Shown here: positions 1-8,824 of the stretch, piece after piece
Numbering within the stretch: the first letter of the stretch is position 1
How the letters are laid out: every line of letters begins with the position of its first letter
NCBI RefSeq assembly: GCF_009916105.1
Contig: NZ_JAAAXQ010000002.1
Span: 31,493-95,492, forward strand
Direction: 5' to 3'
Length of the DNA stretch: 64,000 bases
Source: Streptomyces sp. GC420
Lineage (GTDB): Bacteria > Actinomycetota > Actinomycetes > Streptomycetales > Streptomycetaceae
The notes under the pieces: model-generated
Told to the model about the DNA's origin: nothing
What the model saw: only the letters and a program-made list of their open reading frames with translations
Database searches by the model: none
Made by a program: the position numbers and the translations under genes

Positions 1-83
1 CCTCCGGTCTCGGTCGAGAGGGTGGCCACCACGCCCTTGATGAATTCATGGAGACCAAGTACATCGCGCTCACCACCGGCTGA
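1..83 (+). CDS. Aldehyde dehydrogenase, C-terminal end only
   Basis: The reading frame starting at base 3 ends in the TGA at 81-83 and reads SGLGREGGHHALDEFMETKY followed by IALTTG. The glycine-rich GLGREGG segment followed by LDEFMETKY is the usual C-terminal signature of NAD(P)-dependent aldehyde dehydrogenases, which oxidise aldehydes to acids. The catalytic Cys and Glu lie upstream of the window, so substrate class cannot be judged. It sits about 100 bases before an SDR reductase on the same strand, which fits an alcohol-to-aldehyde-to-acid catabolic set (inference). Confidence 0.75.
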   Translation, partial: SGLGREGGHHALDEFMETKYIALTTG

Positions 84-185
84 GTGACGGGCCCCGGACG
101 GACCGGGTGACGACCGGTTGCTAGGGGCTTCGCACGAGCCGGAGCGCTGTCCGCTGATCCACCTCACACTTTCGAAGGACGAATC

Positions 186-938
186 ATGGCGCATCGACTG
201 GATGGCAAGGTCGCGATCATCACTGGTGCCGCGCGCGGACAAGGCGCGGCGGAGGCACGTCTGTTCGCCGCCGAGGGGGCGTCGCTCGTCATCACCGACA
301 TACGCGAAGACGCACTGCGCGCCGTAGAGAAGGAGCTCCAGGACACTGGTGCCGCGGTCGTGGCTGTGCCGCACGACGTCACCGACGAGGCGGCGTGGGG
401 CGATACCGTCAACCGTGCGATCCAGGAGTTCGGCCGCGTCGACATCCTCGTCAACAACGCCGGGATCCTGAGCATGGCCGGGGTCGAGGAGACCTCGCGC
501 GAGCAGTGGGACCGGATCGTGGCCGTCAACCAGACGGGAGTCTGGCTGGGCATGAAGTACGCCGTGCCGGCCATGCGCCGCTCCGGCGGAGGGTCCATCG
601 TCAACGTCTCCTCCATCTACGGCCTGATCGGCAGTGGAGCGGCCGCGGCCTATCAGGCCACCAAGGGGGCGGTCCGTCTCCTCACCAAGACAGCCGCGAT
701 CCAGTACGCACCCGAAGGCATCCGCATCAACTCCCTCCACCCGGGTGTCATCGACACAGGCATGGTCGAGGAAGAGGTGCCGGCCGCCTTCCGGCCGGCA
801 CTGGTCACCGCCACACCGCTCGGCCGCATGGGCAAGCCCGAAGAGATCGCGTACGGCGCGCTCTTCCTCGCCTCCGAGGAGTCATCGTTCGCGACAGGAT
901 CCGAACTGGTCCTGGACGGCGGCTACACGAGCCAGTGA
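186..938 (+). CDS. Short-chain dehydrogenase/reductase (SDR), 250 aa
   Basis: Classical SDR of normal length (250 aa). The NAD(P)-binding TGxxxGxG motif is at residues 13-20 (TGAARGQG), NNAG at 90-93, and the catalytic Ser143, Tyr156 and Lys160 are all present. It would oxidise a secondary alcohol or reduce a ketone in the cytoplasm; similar actinobacterial proteins are annotated as 3-alpha/20-beta-hydroxysteroid or cyclic-alcohol dehydrogenases, but the substrate cannot be read from sequence. The ATG at 186 is preceded by GAAGGACG. It follows an aldehyde dehydrogenase and converges on the acyl-CoA dehydrogenase/ETF operon. Confidence 0.9.
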   Translation: MAHRLDGKVAIITGAARGQGAAEARLFAAEGASLVITDIREDALRAVEKELQDTGAAVVAVPHDVTDEAAWGDTVNRAIQEFGRVDILVNNAGILSMAGVEETSREQWDRIVAVNQTGVWLGMKYAVPAMRRSGGGSIVNVSSIYGLIGSGAAAAYQATKGAVRLLTKTAAIQYAPEGIRINSLHPGVIDTGMVEEEVPAAFRPALVTATPLGRMGKPEEIAYGALFLASEESSFATGSELVLDGGYTSQ

Positions 939-944
939 CCCGCT

Positions 945-988
945 GGGCGGCCGGCCGCCACGGATGCGGCCAGGCCGCCGGCCGGCCC
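945..988. terminator. GC-rich dyad between convergent genes, possible bidirectional terminator
   Basis: The gap between the converging SDR and etfA genes contains the perfect palindrome GGCGGCCGGCCGCC (946-959) and a near-complementary GC block at 972-988, which together can fold as a stem-loop. There is no clear T-tract on either side, so the terminator role is inferred from the convergent arrangement. Confidence 0.4.
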
Positions 989-1076
989 TTGCGCTGTGTC
1001 CCGGCTGACGGAGTCGGCCGGAGGCAGCCTGAACACCACCGCGGGCGATCGAGGCAGGGTGCCGGGGACTGCCGCC

Positions 1077-2057
1077 TCAGCGCTGCGAGCCACTCATTTC
1101 TCGCGGGTCCTTGATCTCCTCGGTGAGCTGCGGGACGACGTCGAAGAGGTCGCCGACGATGCCGTAGTCGACCAGGTCGAAGATCGGGGCCTCGGGGTCC
1201 TTGTTGACGGCCACGATGGTCTTCGAGGTCTGCATGCCGGCACGGTGCTGGATGGCGCCGGAGATGCCGTTGGCGATGTAGAGCTGCGGCGAGACGGACT
1301 TGCCGGTCTGGCCGACCTGGTTGGTGTGCGGGTACCAGCCCGCGTCCACCGCGGCGCGCGAGGCGCCGACGGCCGCACCCAGCGAGTCGGCCAGCGCCTC
1401 GATGATCGCGAAGTTCTGCGCGCCGCCCACACCACGGCCGCCGGAGACCACGATCGCGGCCTCGGTCAGCTCGGGGCGGCCCGTCGACTCACGCGGCGTA
1501 CGGCCCGTGACCCTGGTGTCGGTCGCCCTGGCGGAGAACGTCACCGACAGCGCCTCCACCGCACCGGCGGCCGGAGCGGCCTCGACGGCGGCCGAGTTCG
1601 GCTTGACCGTGATGACCGGGGTGCCCTTGACGACACGCGAGGTGGTGGTGAACGACGCGGCGAACACCGACTGGGTGGCCACCGGGCCCTCGTCGCCGGC
1701 CTCCAGGTCGACGGCGTCGGTGATGATGCCGGAGCCGATGCGCAGCGCCAGACGCGCGGCGATCTCCTTGCCCTCCGCGGAGGACGGGACCAGGACCGCG
1801 GCCGGGGAGACCGCCTCGACGGCGGCCTGCAGCGCGTCCACCTTCGGCACGACGAGGTAGTCGGCGTACTCGGCGGCCTCGTGGGTGAGGACGGGGGTCG
1901 CGCCGTGCTCGGCCAGCGCGGCGGCGGTGTCGGCGGCGCCGGTGCCCAGCGCGACGGCGACCGGCTCGCCCAGGCGGCGGGCCAGGGTCAGCAGTTCCAG
2001 GGTCGGTTTGCGGACCACGCCGTCCGCGTGGTCGACGTAGACGAGGACTTCAGCCAT
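1077..2057 (-). CDS. etfA: Electron transfer flavoprotein alpha subunit
   Basis: The 326-aa product has the full ETF-alpha layout: an N-terminal alpha/beta domain ([13 protein letters not shown]) and the conserved C-terminal FAD domain containing [15 protein letters not shown], then [20 protein letters not shown] and the closing [13 protein letters not shown]. With EtfB it forms a heterodimer that takes electrons from acyl-CoA dehydrogenases and passes them to ETF-quinone oxidoreductase. It is the last gene of a leftward acyl-CoA dehydrogenase-etfB-etfA operon, 62 bases after etfB, with AGGAGAG upstream of the ATG. Confidence 0.95.
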   Translation of the reverse strand: MAEVLVYVDHADGVVRKPTLELLTLARRLGEPVAVALGTGAADTAAALAEHGATPVLTHEAAEYADYLVVPKVDALQAAVEAVSPAAVLVPSSAEGKEIAARLALRIGSGIITDAVDLEAGDEGPVATQSVFAASFTTTSRVVKGTPVITVKPNSAAVEAAPAAGAVEALSVTFSARATDTRVTGRTPRESTGRPELTEAAIVVSGGRGVGGAQNFAIIEALADSLGAAVGASRAAVDAGWYPHTNQVGQTGKSVSPQLYIANGISGAIQHRAGMQTSKTIVAVNKDPEAPIFDLVDYGIVGDLFDVVPQLTEEIKDPREMSGSQR

Positions 2058-2119
2058 GGGACTTCTTCTCTCCTGCGTAACGAAGTTGAGGGGCGGTCAG
2101 CCAGGGGGCAGGCGAGACC

Positions 2120-2902
2120 TCAGATGAACTTCTGGCTCGCGAGGAACTCGGCGAGCTGCTTGCCGCCCTCGCCCTCGTCGTTGACGATCGTGCCGGCCGT
2201 GCGCGCCGGGCGTTGGGCCGCGGTCACGACCTTGGTGTACGCGCCGTCGAGGCCGACCTCCTCGGCCTCGATGTCCAGGTCGGACAGGTCCCAGGACTCC
2301 ACCGGCTTCTTCTTCGCCGCCATGATGCCCTTGAAGGACGGGTAACGCGCCTCGCCCGACTGGTCGGTGACCGACACGACCGCCGGGAGCCGTGCCTCCA
2401 ACTGCTCGGAGGCCGCGTCGCCGTCGCGGCGGCCCTTGACGACGCCGTCCTCGACGGACACCTCGGACAGCAGGGTGACCTGCGGGACGCCCAGGCGCTC
2501 GGCCAGCAGGGCCGGGACGATGCCGCCGGTGCCGTCGGTGGAGGCCATGCCGGAGACGACCAGGTCGAAGCCGGCCTTCTCGATGGCCTTGGCCAGGACC
2601 AGGGAGGTGCCGATGGCGTCGGTGCCGTGCAGGTCGTCGTCCTCGACGTGGATCGCCCTGTCGGCGCCCATGGACAGCGCCTTGCGCAGGGCGTCCCTGG
2701 CGTCCTCGGGGCCGACCGTGAGGACGGTGACCTCTACGTCGTCGTCGGAGTTCTCGGAGATCTGCAGCGCCTGTTCGACCGCGTACTCGTCCAGCTCGGA
2801 GAGCAGACCGTCCACGTCGTCCCGGTCGACGGTCAGGTCATCGGCGAAGTGCCGGTCGCCAGTGGCGTCGGGCACGTACTTCACGCACACCACGATCTTC
2901 AT
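2120..2902 (-). CDS. etfB: Electron transfer flavoprotein beta subunit
   Basis: The 260-aa product starts MKIVVCVKYVPDATGDRHF and carries the ETF-beta core: LSELDEYAVEQALQI, VTVLTVGPEDARDALRKALS and the AMP-site region LVVSGMASTDGTGGIVPALL. It partners EtfA. The ATG (2900-2902) overlaps the stop of the upstream acyl-CoA dehydrogenase by four bases (ATGA), indicating translational coupling, and has a strong GAGGAGGA ribosome-binding site inside that gene. Longer in-frame readings upstream are shadows of the dehydrogenase. Confidence 0.95.
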   Translation of the reverse strand: MKIVVCVKYVPDATGDRHFADDLTVDRDDVDGLLSELDEYAVEQALQISENSDDDVEVTVLTVGPEDARDALRKALSMGADRAIHVEDDDLHGTDAIGTSLVLAKAIEKAGFDLVVSGMASTDGTGGIVPALLAERLGVPQVTLLSEVSVEDGVVKGRRDGDAASEQLEARLPAVVSVTDQSGEARYPSFKGIMAAKKKPVESWDLSDLDIEAEEVGLDGAYTKVVTAAQRPARTAGTIVNDEGEGGKQLAEFLASQKFI

Positions 2903-4065
2903 GCGTCGAGTCCTCCTCGCCCGACCAGTTGGCTCGCGATCACGTTCCGTTGAATCTCGTTGGTGCCCTCGCCGACGATCATCAGCGGCGCGTCGCGGAA
3001 GTAGCGCTCGACGTCGAACTCGGTCGAGTATCCGTAACCGCCGTGGATGCGCACGGCGTTGAGGGCTATGTGCATTGCTGTCTCGGAGGCGAAGAGCTTC
3101 GCCATTCCGGCCTCCATGTCCACCCGGCGCCCCGCGTCCGCTTCCCGGGCCGCGTGCAGGGTCAGCTGCCGGGCCGCAGTCAGGGAAGTCGCCATGTCTG
3201 CCAGGTAGTTGCCGATGGACTGGTGCTGCCAGATCGGCTTTCCGAACGACTCGCGCTCCCGAGCGTAGGCGAGCGCGTCCTCCAGCGCCGCCCGGCCGAC
3301 GCCGAGGGCACGGGCGGCGACCTGCAGCCGCCCGGTCTCCAGGCCCTTCATCATCTGCGCGAACCCCCTGCCCACGGCTCCGCCGAGCACGGCATCCGCC
3401 GTAGCCTGGTAGTCCTCGAAGGACAGCTCGCAGCTCTCCACGCCCTTGTAGCCGAGCTTGGGCAGGTCGCGGGAGACGGTCAGGCCGGTGCCGTGCTCGA
3501 CGAGGAGGATCGACATGCCCTTGTGCGCGGGACTCGCCTCCGGATCCGTCTTGCACAGCAGTGCGATCAGCTGTGAGCGACGGGAGTTGGTGATCCAGGT
3601 CTTCGCACCGTTGATGACATAACCGTCGGCGTCTCTACGGGCCACCGTGCGCATGGCTTGCAGATCGGATCCGCCTCCCGGCTCGGTCAGGGCCATCGTC
3701 GCGCGGATCTCGCCGGTGGCCATCTTCGGCAGGTAGTGCCTCCTCTGCTTCTCGGTGCCGAAGTGCAGCAGCAGTTTGGCGACGACCGTGTGGCCACCCA
3801 TTGCTCCGGCCAGGCTCATCCAGCCGCGTGCCAGCTCCTCGGTGATCAGCACGTAACAAGGGGTCGAGACGCGGGTGCCGCCGTATTCCCCGGGGACCGC
3901 GAGACCGAACACGCCGAGCTGCTTCATCTGCTCGATGAGTGCCTCGGGGTAGACGTCCGCGTGCTCCATCTCCCGGACGACCGGCTTCACCTCCTTGTCC
4001 ACGAAGTCGTGCACCGTCCTGACAATCAGCTGCTCGTCCTCGGAAAGTATGTCGAGAGTGCTCAT
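2899..4065 (-). CDS. Acyl-CoA dehydrogenase
   Basis: The 388-aa protein has a normal length and all three domains: N-terminal helices, the FAD-contact motif MALTEPGGGSD near residue 130, a WITNS segment near 160, and the C-terminal helical domain. The C-terminus contains IHGGYGYSTEFDVERYFRDA and GEGTNEIQR, whose Glu occupies the usual catalytic-base position. It would introduce an alpha-beta double bond into an acyl-CoA and pass electrons to the co-transcribed EtfAB. RBS GAGGAG precedes the ATG. Chain-length preference cannot be assigned. The divergent LysR gene is its probable regulator. Confidence 0.95.
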   Translation of the reverse strand: MSTLDILSEDEQLIVRTVHDFVDKEVKPVVREMEHADVYPEALIEQMKQLGVFGLAVPGEYGGTRVSTPCYVLITEELARGWMSLAGAMGGHTVVAKLLLHFGTEKQRRHYLPKMATGEIRATMALTEPGGGSDLQAMRTVARRDADGYVINGAKTWITNSRRSQLIALLCKTDPEASPAHKGMSILLVEHGTGLTVSRDLPKLGYKGVESCELSFEDYQATADAVLGGAVGRGFAQMMKGLETGRLQVAARALGVGRAALEDALAYARERESFGKPIWQHQSIGNYLADMATSLTAARQLTLHAAREADAGRRVDMEAGMAKLFASETAMHIALNAVRIHGGYGYSTEFDVERYFRDAPLMIVGEGTNEIQRNVIASQLVGRGGLDA

Positions 4066-4606
4066 GGCGCGACGCTCCTCGCAGTGTCCTGGTATTGGCG
4101 CAGGCGGGTGATTCGGTCAAGTCCTCGGCGCGCGGACCCGGCCGCGCCGGCATTCCGGTCCGGCCCGGTGAATCCCCGCAGGCTCGTCCGGGGCAGGGAC
4201 CCGACCGAGGAGGGACGAAGCGGCCGAGCACGGCGACGTCGGTCTCGCCGAAGCGAGCGCCCACGACCGCTGCGGCTCCAGGCGGAGCGGATCGCAGTCG
4301 AACACGGGCAGGAAGCCTGCCCTCGAGGAGCTCGGACGCTGGAAGGAGCGGCGGGTGCGGCACGATCCCTGCGCGCTCGGCCCGGATCGTGAGCTGCCGC
4401 CCGATGCGATCGATCACCGGCGTACTGGATGTCGCACCAGCGCCCAGCTTTCGACCGCTCGAACGTCCAGGTCGGCTGGCTGCCACGTGACAAAGGGGCG
4501 GCAGCCTGCCGCCCGACACCTGTGGCGGTGCGACCGGTGGCTGCCAGCTCCTCAAGGTGCTCACCCATGACTGACCTCCAGGGGTGCGATCCTGCACCCG
4601 CACAGC
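4066..4606. other. Divergent intergenic stretch, no gene supported
   Basis: This stretch lies between the acyl-CoA dehydrogenase and the LysR gene. Open frames exist on both strands, but they are rich in Arg, Pro and Ser, show no recognisable family and lack convincing ribosome-binding sites. It must contain the dehydrogenase promoter; no clear -35/-10 was picked out. Confidence 0.5.
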
Positions 4607-4652
4607 CATGATGAGACATCATGTATCGTCGCGAGAAATAGCAATTTGCTAT
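4607..4652. promoter_or_regulatory. Two palindromic LysR-type T-N11-A boxes
   Basis: Two perfect dyads lie side by side. CATGATGAGACATCATG (4607-4623) has 7-bp arms and a 3-base centre. ATAGCAATTTGCTAT (4638-4652) has 7-bp arms around a single base. Both match the LysR-type T-N11-A rule. They lie in the divergent promoter between the acyl-CoA dehydrogenase operon and the LysR gene. The second dyad covers the first possible ATG of the LysR frame, which argues for the downstream GTG start. Confidence 0.65.
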
Positions 4653-4695
4653 GGGGCGTATGCCGCTGTGCGAATGCATCGAAAGGCGGGGTGCT

Positions 4696-5679
4696 GTGGA
4701 CCTCAAGCAGCTCAAGGCGATCGTGGCCGTGGCGGAGGTGGGAAGCGTGACGCGGGCCGCGGAATGCCTGCACCTGGTGCAGCCCGCGGTCACCCGCCAG
4801 ATCCGCAACCTGGAACGGGAACTCGGCATCCCTCTCTTTGAGCGCACAAGCCAAGGCATGCGTCCCACCGAGGCTGGAGGGATCATGGTCGACCGCGCTC
4901 GGCGCGCGCTCAACGAGTTGGAGCGGGCCCGTGCAGAGGTTCAGCCGACCCCCGGGGTCGTGTCCGGCATCGTGACGGTCGGCCTGCTGGAAAGCACCAG
5001 CGATCTGCTGGCCGAGCCGCTCGTGACGGCCGTCGCCCGTAACCACCCCACCGTAGAACTGCGCCTGATGACCGCCTACTCGGGTCATCTGCAGCAGTGG
5101 CTCGACGCCGGGGATCTGGACCTCACCCTGCTGTACAACCTGGACAGCACGCCCTCGTTCAACGCCAGACCGCTGGTCCGAGAGCGCCTCTGGGCCGTAG
5201 CTCCCCCCTCAACCGGACTCCGAGCCGACCACCCGGTGTCGTTCGCGGAAGTGGCGAAGCACCCGCTGATCATGCCCGCCCCGGGCCACGCACTGCGAAG
5301 TCTCATCGATGCGGAAGCGATCCGGGCGGAAGCCGACCTGTCCGTCGCGGTACAGACCAACTCGATGCGCGTACAGAAGCAGCTGGTCCTGGCGGAGCAC
5401 GGATGGACGATTCTGCCCGGCTCGGGCGTCGCCGAAAGTGTCGCGCGGGGCTCCGTGAGCGCCGCGCCGATCAGCGAACCCGACGTATGGCGATCGATCG
5501 TCCTTGTCGCACCGAGGTTCGTGCGCACACCACCCGCCGTGGAGGTGGTCGCTGGCGAGTTGGCCCGCCAGGCCGTCTCAGCGGTGGATCAGGGCAGGTG
5601 GCTCTCAGCGGAGTTCGGGACTGCAAATCGTTCGTTCGGTGTAACTCCCGATCAGGGAGGATGCACTGATGACCAGTGA
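4696..5679 (+). CDS. LysR-family transcriptional regulator
   Basis: The start GTG at 4696 gives VDLKQLKAIVAVAEVGSVTR, the usual LysR N-terminus, with AAAGG upstream; an ATG at 4651 is in frame but lies within a palindromic operator. The winged HTH covers about residues 1-60 (TRAAECLHLVQPAVTRQIRN) and the effector domain about 90-300. It probably controls the divergent acyl-CoA dehydrogenase-etfBA operon in response to a catabolic intermediate (inference). The last 20 or so codons, from about 5617, look like the left end of the IS256-family remnant that follows, so the native C-terminus has probably been replaced. Confidence 0.88.
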   Translation: MDLKQLKAIVAVAEVGSVTRAAECLHLVQPAVTRQIRNLERELGIPLFERTSQGMRPTEAGGIMVDRARRALNELERARAEVQPTPGVVSGIVTVGLLESTSDLLAEPLVTAVARNHPTVELRLMTAYSGHLQQWLDAGDLDLTLLYNLDSTPSFNARPLVRERLWAVAPPSTGLRADHPVSFAEVAKHPLIMPAPGHALRSLIDAEAIRAEADLSVAVQTNSMRVQKQLVLAEHGWTILPGSGVAESVARGSVSAAPISEPDVWRSIVLVAPRFVRTPPAVEVVAGELARQAVSAVDQGRWLSAEFGTANRSFGVTPDQGGCTDDQ

Positions 5680-5985
5680 GAACGTGACCGAGGCTGAGAC
5701 CGCCGAGCAGTCCGAAGCGAATCCGTCGAAGGCGGTGGACGACCGGCCGGCCGATGAGCTGGTCTCCCGCGCCCAGGACGAGGGCCTTCAGCTGACCGGC
5801 GAGGGCGGGCTGCTGCACAGATGACCAAGCGGCTGCTGCAGTCCGCCCTGGAGGGCAAGATCACCGACCATCTCGGGCCATGACAAGCACGACCCGGCCG
5901 GGAAGAACGGCGGCAACTTCCGCAACGGCACCCGTGCGATGACCGTTCTGACGGAGGCCGGGCCGGTGGAGAGCAGGCTTCACCC
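5669..5985 (+). pseudogene. IS256-family transposase, N-terminal remnant
   Basis: The reading from the ATG at 5669 (MTSENVTEAETAEQSEANPS) followed by MTKRLLQSALEGKITDHLG, then DKHDPAGKNGGN and RNGTRAMTVLTEAGPVE, is the start of a Streptomyces IS256/mutator-type transposase. It needs at least two frame changes (stops at 5822-5824 and around 5881) and breaks off near 5985, before any catalytic DDE residue. The element appears to have begun inside the end of the LysR gene. Confidence 0.8.
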
Positions 5986-6133
5986 TGCTTCGTCACCGAA
6001 TTCCCCTCGGATAGCGTCACCCTCCGCTACCGTCGCGTGTGAGACGGGGCCGTTCGGTTGGCAGTCCCGTGCACTTCGGCATGTGGATCTCCACGGTCGT
6101 CGGAGAACCTGATGCCAACGCTGGTCGTCGGTT

Positions 6134-8503
6134 TCAGGCCCGGGCAGGGAGGGGCTGTTCGGCCCAGATGGTCTTGCCCTGTCGGGCGTGACGGGTACCC
6201 CATCGCTGTGTGAGCTGGGCGACCAGCAGAAGGCCGCGGCCGTTCTCGTCGAAGGTCCGGGCCCGCCGCATGTGAGGCGTCGTACTGCTGGCGTCGGTCA
6301 CCTCGCATATCAGGGTGCGGTTACGTATGAGCCTCAGCCTGATGGGCGGCCGACCGTGGCGGATGGCGTTGGTGACGAGCTCGCTGACCACAAGTTCGGT
6401 GACGTAGGTTTCCTCATCCAGTCCCCATTTCCCCAACTGGGTGGATGCCCATGCCCGAGTCCGAGCGACGGCGGCGGGGTCGGCGGGGATGTCCAAGGCC
6501 GCAACCTGGGACGGGTCCAAGGCGAAGGTGCGTACCAGTAGCAGCGCGGCGTCATCGTCGGCGCGGGTGGGAAGCAGCGCCTGCAGCACGGTGTCGCCGA
6601 TGGCGTCCAGTGACCCAGTGGCCCGGACCAGTGCGTGGCACAGCAGGTCGACGCCCTCATCGAAGTCGCGGTCACGGGTCGTGACCAGTCCATCCGTGTA
6701 CAGAGCCAACAAGCTGCCCTGAGGCAGACTGACCACAGCGGTCTCGAAGGGCAGGCCACCCAGGCCGAGCGGCGGGCCGACGGGCATCTCGACCAGGCCG
6801 ACGTCGCCGTCGGGCGTGACCAGGGCAGGCTGCGGGTGGCCGGCGCTGGCGAAGGCGCAGCGACGGGAGACGGGGTCGTAGACCGCATACAGGCAGGTTG
6901 CGCCGATGTCTCCACCGCGTTCAGAGGCGGCCTCGACGGACAGGCGTATGACCAGGTCATCCAGGTGAGTGAGCAATTCGTCCGGGGGAAGGTCGAGGTC
7001 AGCGAGAGTATGCACCGCAGTGCGCAGCCGGCCCATGGTGGCCGCGGCTTGGATGCCGTGGCCGACGACGTCCCCCACCACGAGGGCGACCCTTGTGCCG
7101 GACAGCGGGATGACATCGAACCAGTCGCCACCGACGTCGGTCCCGGAGCCGGCCGGCAGGTAACGGGACGCGGTCTCCAGGCCCCCTTCGTCGGGGAGTG
7201 TCTGCGGCAGCAGGCTCTGCTGCAGGGCCTCGGCGGTGATGCGCTCACGGGTGTAGCGGCGGGCATTGTCGATGCATACGGCTGCCCGCGCGGTGATCTC
7301 CTCGGCCAGCATCAGGTCGTCCCCTTCGAAGGGCTCCGGCCGCTGGTTACGAAAGAACAGAGCGACACCGAGCGTGGCACTCCGTGCCCGGATCGGTACG
7401 GTCATGGACGAATGGAAACCGTGCTTGCGCATCCAGTCGGCCTGGGCGGAGCCCCACTGGCCGAGGGCGGCATCGGTCAGCGCATGGATGGCCGACCGAC
7501 CCGTGGCCAGACACTCGGCCGGAGGGGAGGAAACCGGGTGGACGACCTCCAGCGCCGCCGACCCGGCCTCGGGGCGGCCCTCGAAGGCGCACTGCCAGGC
7601 GGCGTGGCGCAGGGCGATCGGGCTGGATTGCCTACCGGCGGGCGGCTCCTCACCCTGGTCGAGGGAGGCGAACAACTCGACGGATACGTAGTCCGCGAGC
7701 CGAGGGACAGCCACGCCGGTCAGTTCCTGCGCGGTGCGTGTGATGTCCAGGGCGCTTCCGATTCGGGTACTGGCCTCATTGAGCAGCAGCAACCGCTGAC
7801 GAGCCTGGTACTGCTCGGTCGTGTCCCGTGCCTCGAACCCCACACCCATCGGTTGGCCGGCCGGGTCCCTCAGCAATGCCAGAGAGACCGACCAGGCGTG
7901 CTCATACGCCTCTCCCGGAACGCGCAGAAAGTACTCCAGGTGCTCCTGCCTCTCACCGGTCTCCAGCACCCGGCGCATAACCCGCTCGGCCTCCTCGAGA
8001 CCCGGATCCGGAACGATCTCTGGTAGCCGCAGTCCGCGCATCTGGGCCGTCGTGAGGGCGACTGCTTGCTCCGTGTCGGCGTTCGCCCGCTCCAGCCGCA
8101 GATCCGTGTCGAAGAGTGCCAGGATGCTCGGGGCCTGGACGAACCCCTGCTCCACCATCGCCTCAGCCAGGGGTGCCTGCGACTTGCCTGCGCCGGGGGA
8201 AACCAACAGCCACTCCGACGCTTTCCCGCGGTCTGCCGTCCGCCGAAGAACCTGCACGCTCAGATCCATGCAGCGGCCGTTCCGGTGCCGTACTGCCACA
8301 CGTCCGCGCCAGCTGTTCTGGTAGCCCAGGGATCCCTTCACCTGCTCGATGACACGCTCGGCGAGCAGCAGGGCTGCCGCGTCCCGTCCGATGATCTCCT
8401 CAGCCCGGTAGCCGAGCAGTTGCCGTGCCCCTTCACTCCACCCAGTCACGATCCCCTGGGCATCGAGGGTGGCCGTGGCGGGGTGGGGGAGGCGGATGGC
8501 CAT
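6134..8503 (-). CDS. PAS-PAS-GAF-SpoIIE phosphatase with C-terminal ATPase domain
   Basis: The 789-aa multidomain regulator reads, in order: PAS near residues 8-110 (LDAQGIVTGWSEGARQLLGY), a second PAS near 125-245, GAF near 250-430, PP2C-type SpoIIE phosphatase near 440-660 (GGDWFDVIPL, VGDVVGHG, ALYTDGLVTTRD), and an anti-sigma-type HATPase_c near 665-780 (ELVVSELVTNAIRHG). Such Streptomyces proteins dephosphorylate anti-anti-sigma factors and/or bind sigma factors in response to sensed signals. The ATG at 8503 has AGGA eight bases upstream; a longer in-frame N-terminus lacks this support. No partner sigma factor is adjacent. Confidence 0.88.
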   Translation of the reverse strand: MAIRLPHPATATLDAQGIVTGWSEGARQLLGYRAEEIIGRDAAALLLAERVIEQVKGSLGYQNSWRGRVAVRHRNGRCMDLSVQVLRRTADRGKASEWLLVSPGAGKSQAPLAEAMVEQGFVQAPSILALFDTDLRLERANADTEQAVALTTAQMRGLRLPEIVPDPGLEEAERVMRRVLETGERQEHLEYFLRVPGEAYEHAWSVSLALLRDPAGQPMGVGFEARDTTEQYQARQRLLLLNEASTRIGSALDITRTAQELTGVAVPRLADYVSVELFASLDQGEEPPAGRQSSPIALRHAAWQCAFEGRPEAGSAALEVVHPVSSPPAECLATGRSAIHALTDAALGQWGSAQADWMRKHGFHSSMTVPIRARSATLGVALFFRNQRPEPFEGDDLMLAEEITARAAVCIDNARRYTRERITAEALQQSLLPQTLPDEGGLETASRYLPAGSGTDVGGDWFDVIPLSGTRVALVVGDVVGHGIQAAATMGRLRTAVHTLADLDLPPDELLTHLDDLVIRLSVEAASERGGDIGATCLYAVYDPVSRRCAFASAGHPQPALVTPDGDVGLVEMPVGPPLGLGGLPFETAVVSLPQGSLLALYTDGLVTTRDRDFDEGVDLLCHALVRATGSLDAIGDTVLQALLPTRADDDAALLLVRTFALDPSQVAALDIPADPAAVARTRAWASTQLGKWGLDEETYVTELVVSELVTNAIRHGRPPIRLRLIRNRTLICEVTDASSTTPHMRRARTFDENGRGLLLVAQLTQRWGTRHARQGKTIWAEQPLPARA

Positions 8504-8824
8504 CAAGAGCCATCCTGGTGGTTTCCGGGAGTAGCGCTGTGATGCGCCATCGCGCACCTCCTCTTGCCGACCCCTGGCGGTGTGGCACATGGTCACAGGT
8601 CGTGTGGACGACGCAATCCCCGGGCCCGGCGTCACGCAATTCCCCAGGCCCTGTCCTGGTTCATGTCTACTTGATGGAGGGCCTATTTGTCTTGTCGGGG
8701 CCGCCTCCTCCCTGAGTTCCGCGGTTGGTGGGCGCGCGGATGTGTCGAAAACGGCGGTTGATCTGCGGAAACGTCGAGAGATCGGCTGCGGAGGCGTGTG
8801 CCCACGCGGTCGCGTTGCGGCTGC
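8504..8824. other. Intergenic stretch before the IS1634 remnant
   Basis: It should contain the promoter of the leftward SpoIIE-type gene and the left end of the decayed IS1634-family element. No gene or clear inverted terminal repeat was identified. Confidence 0.4.
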
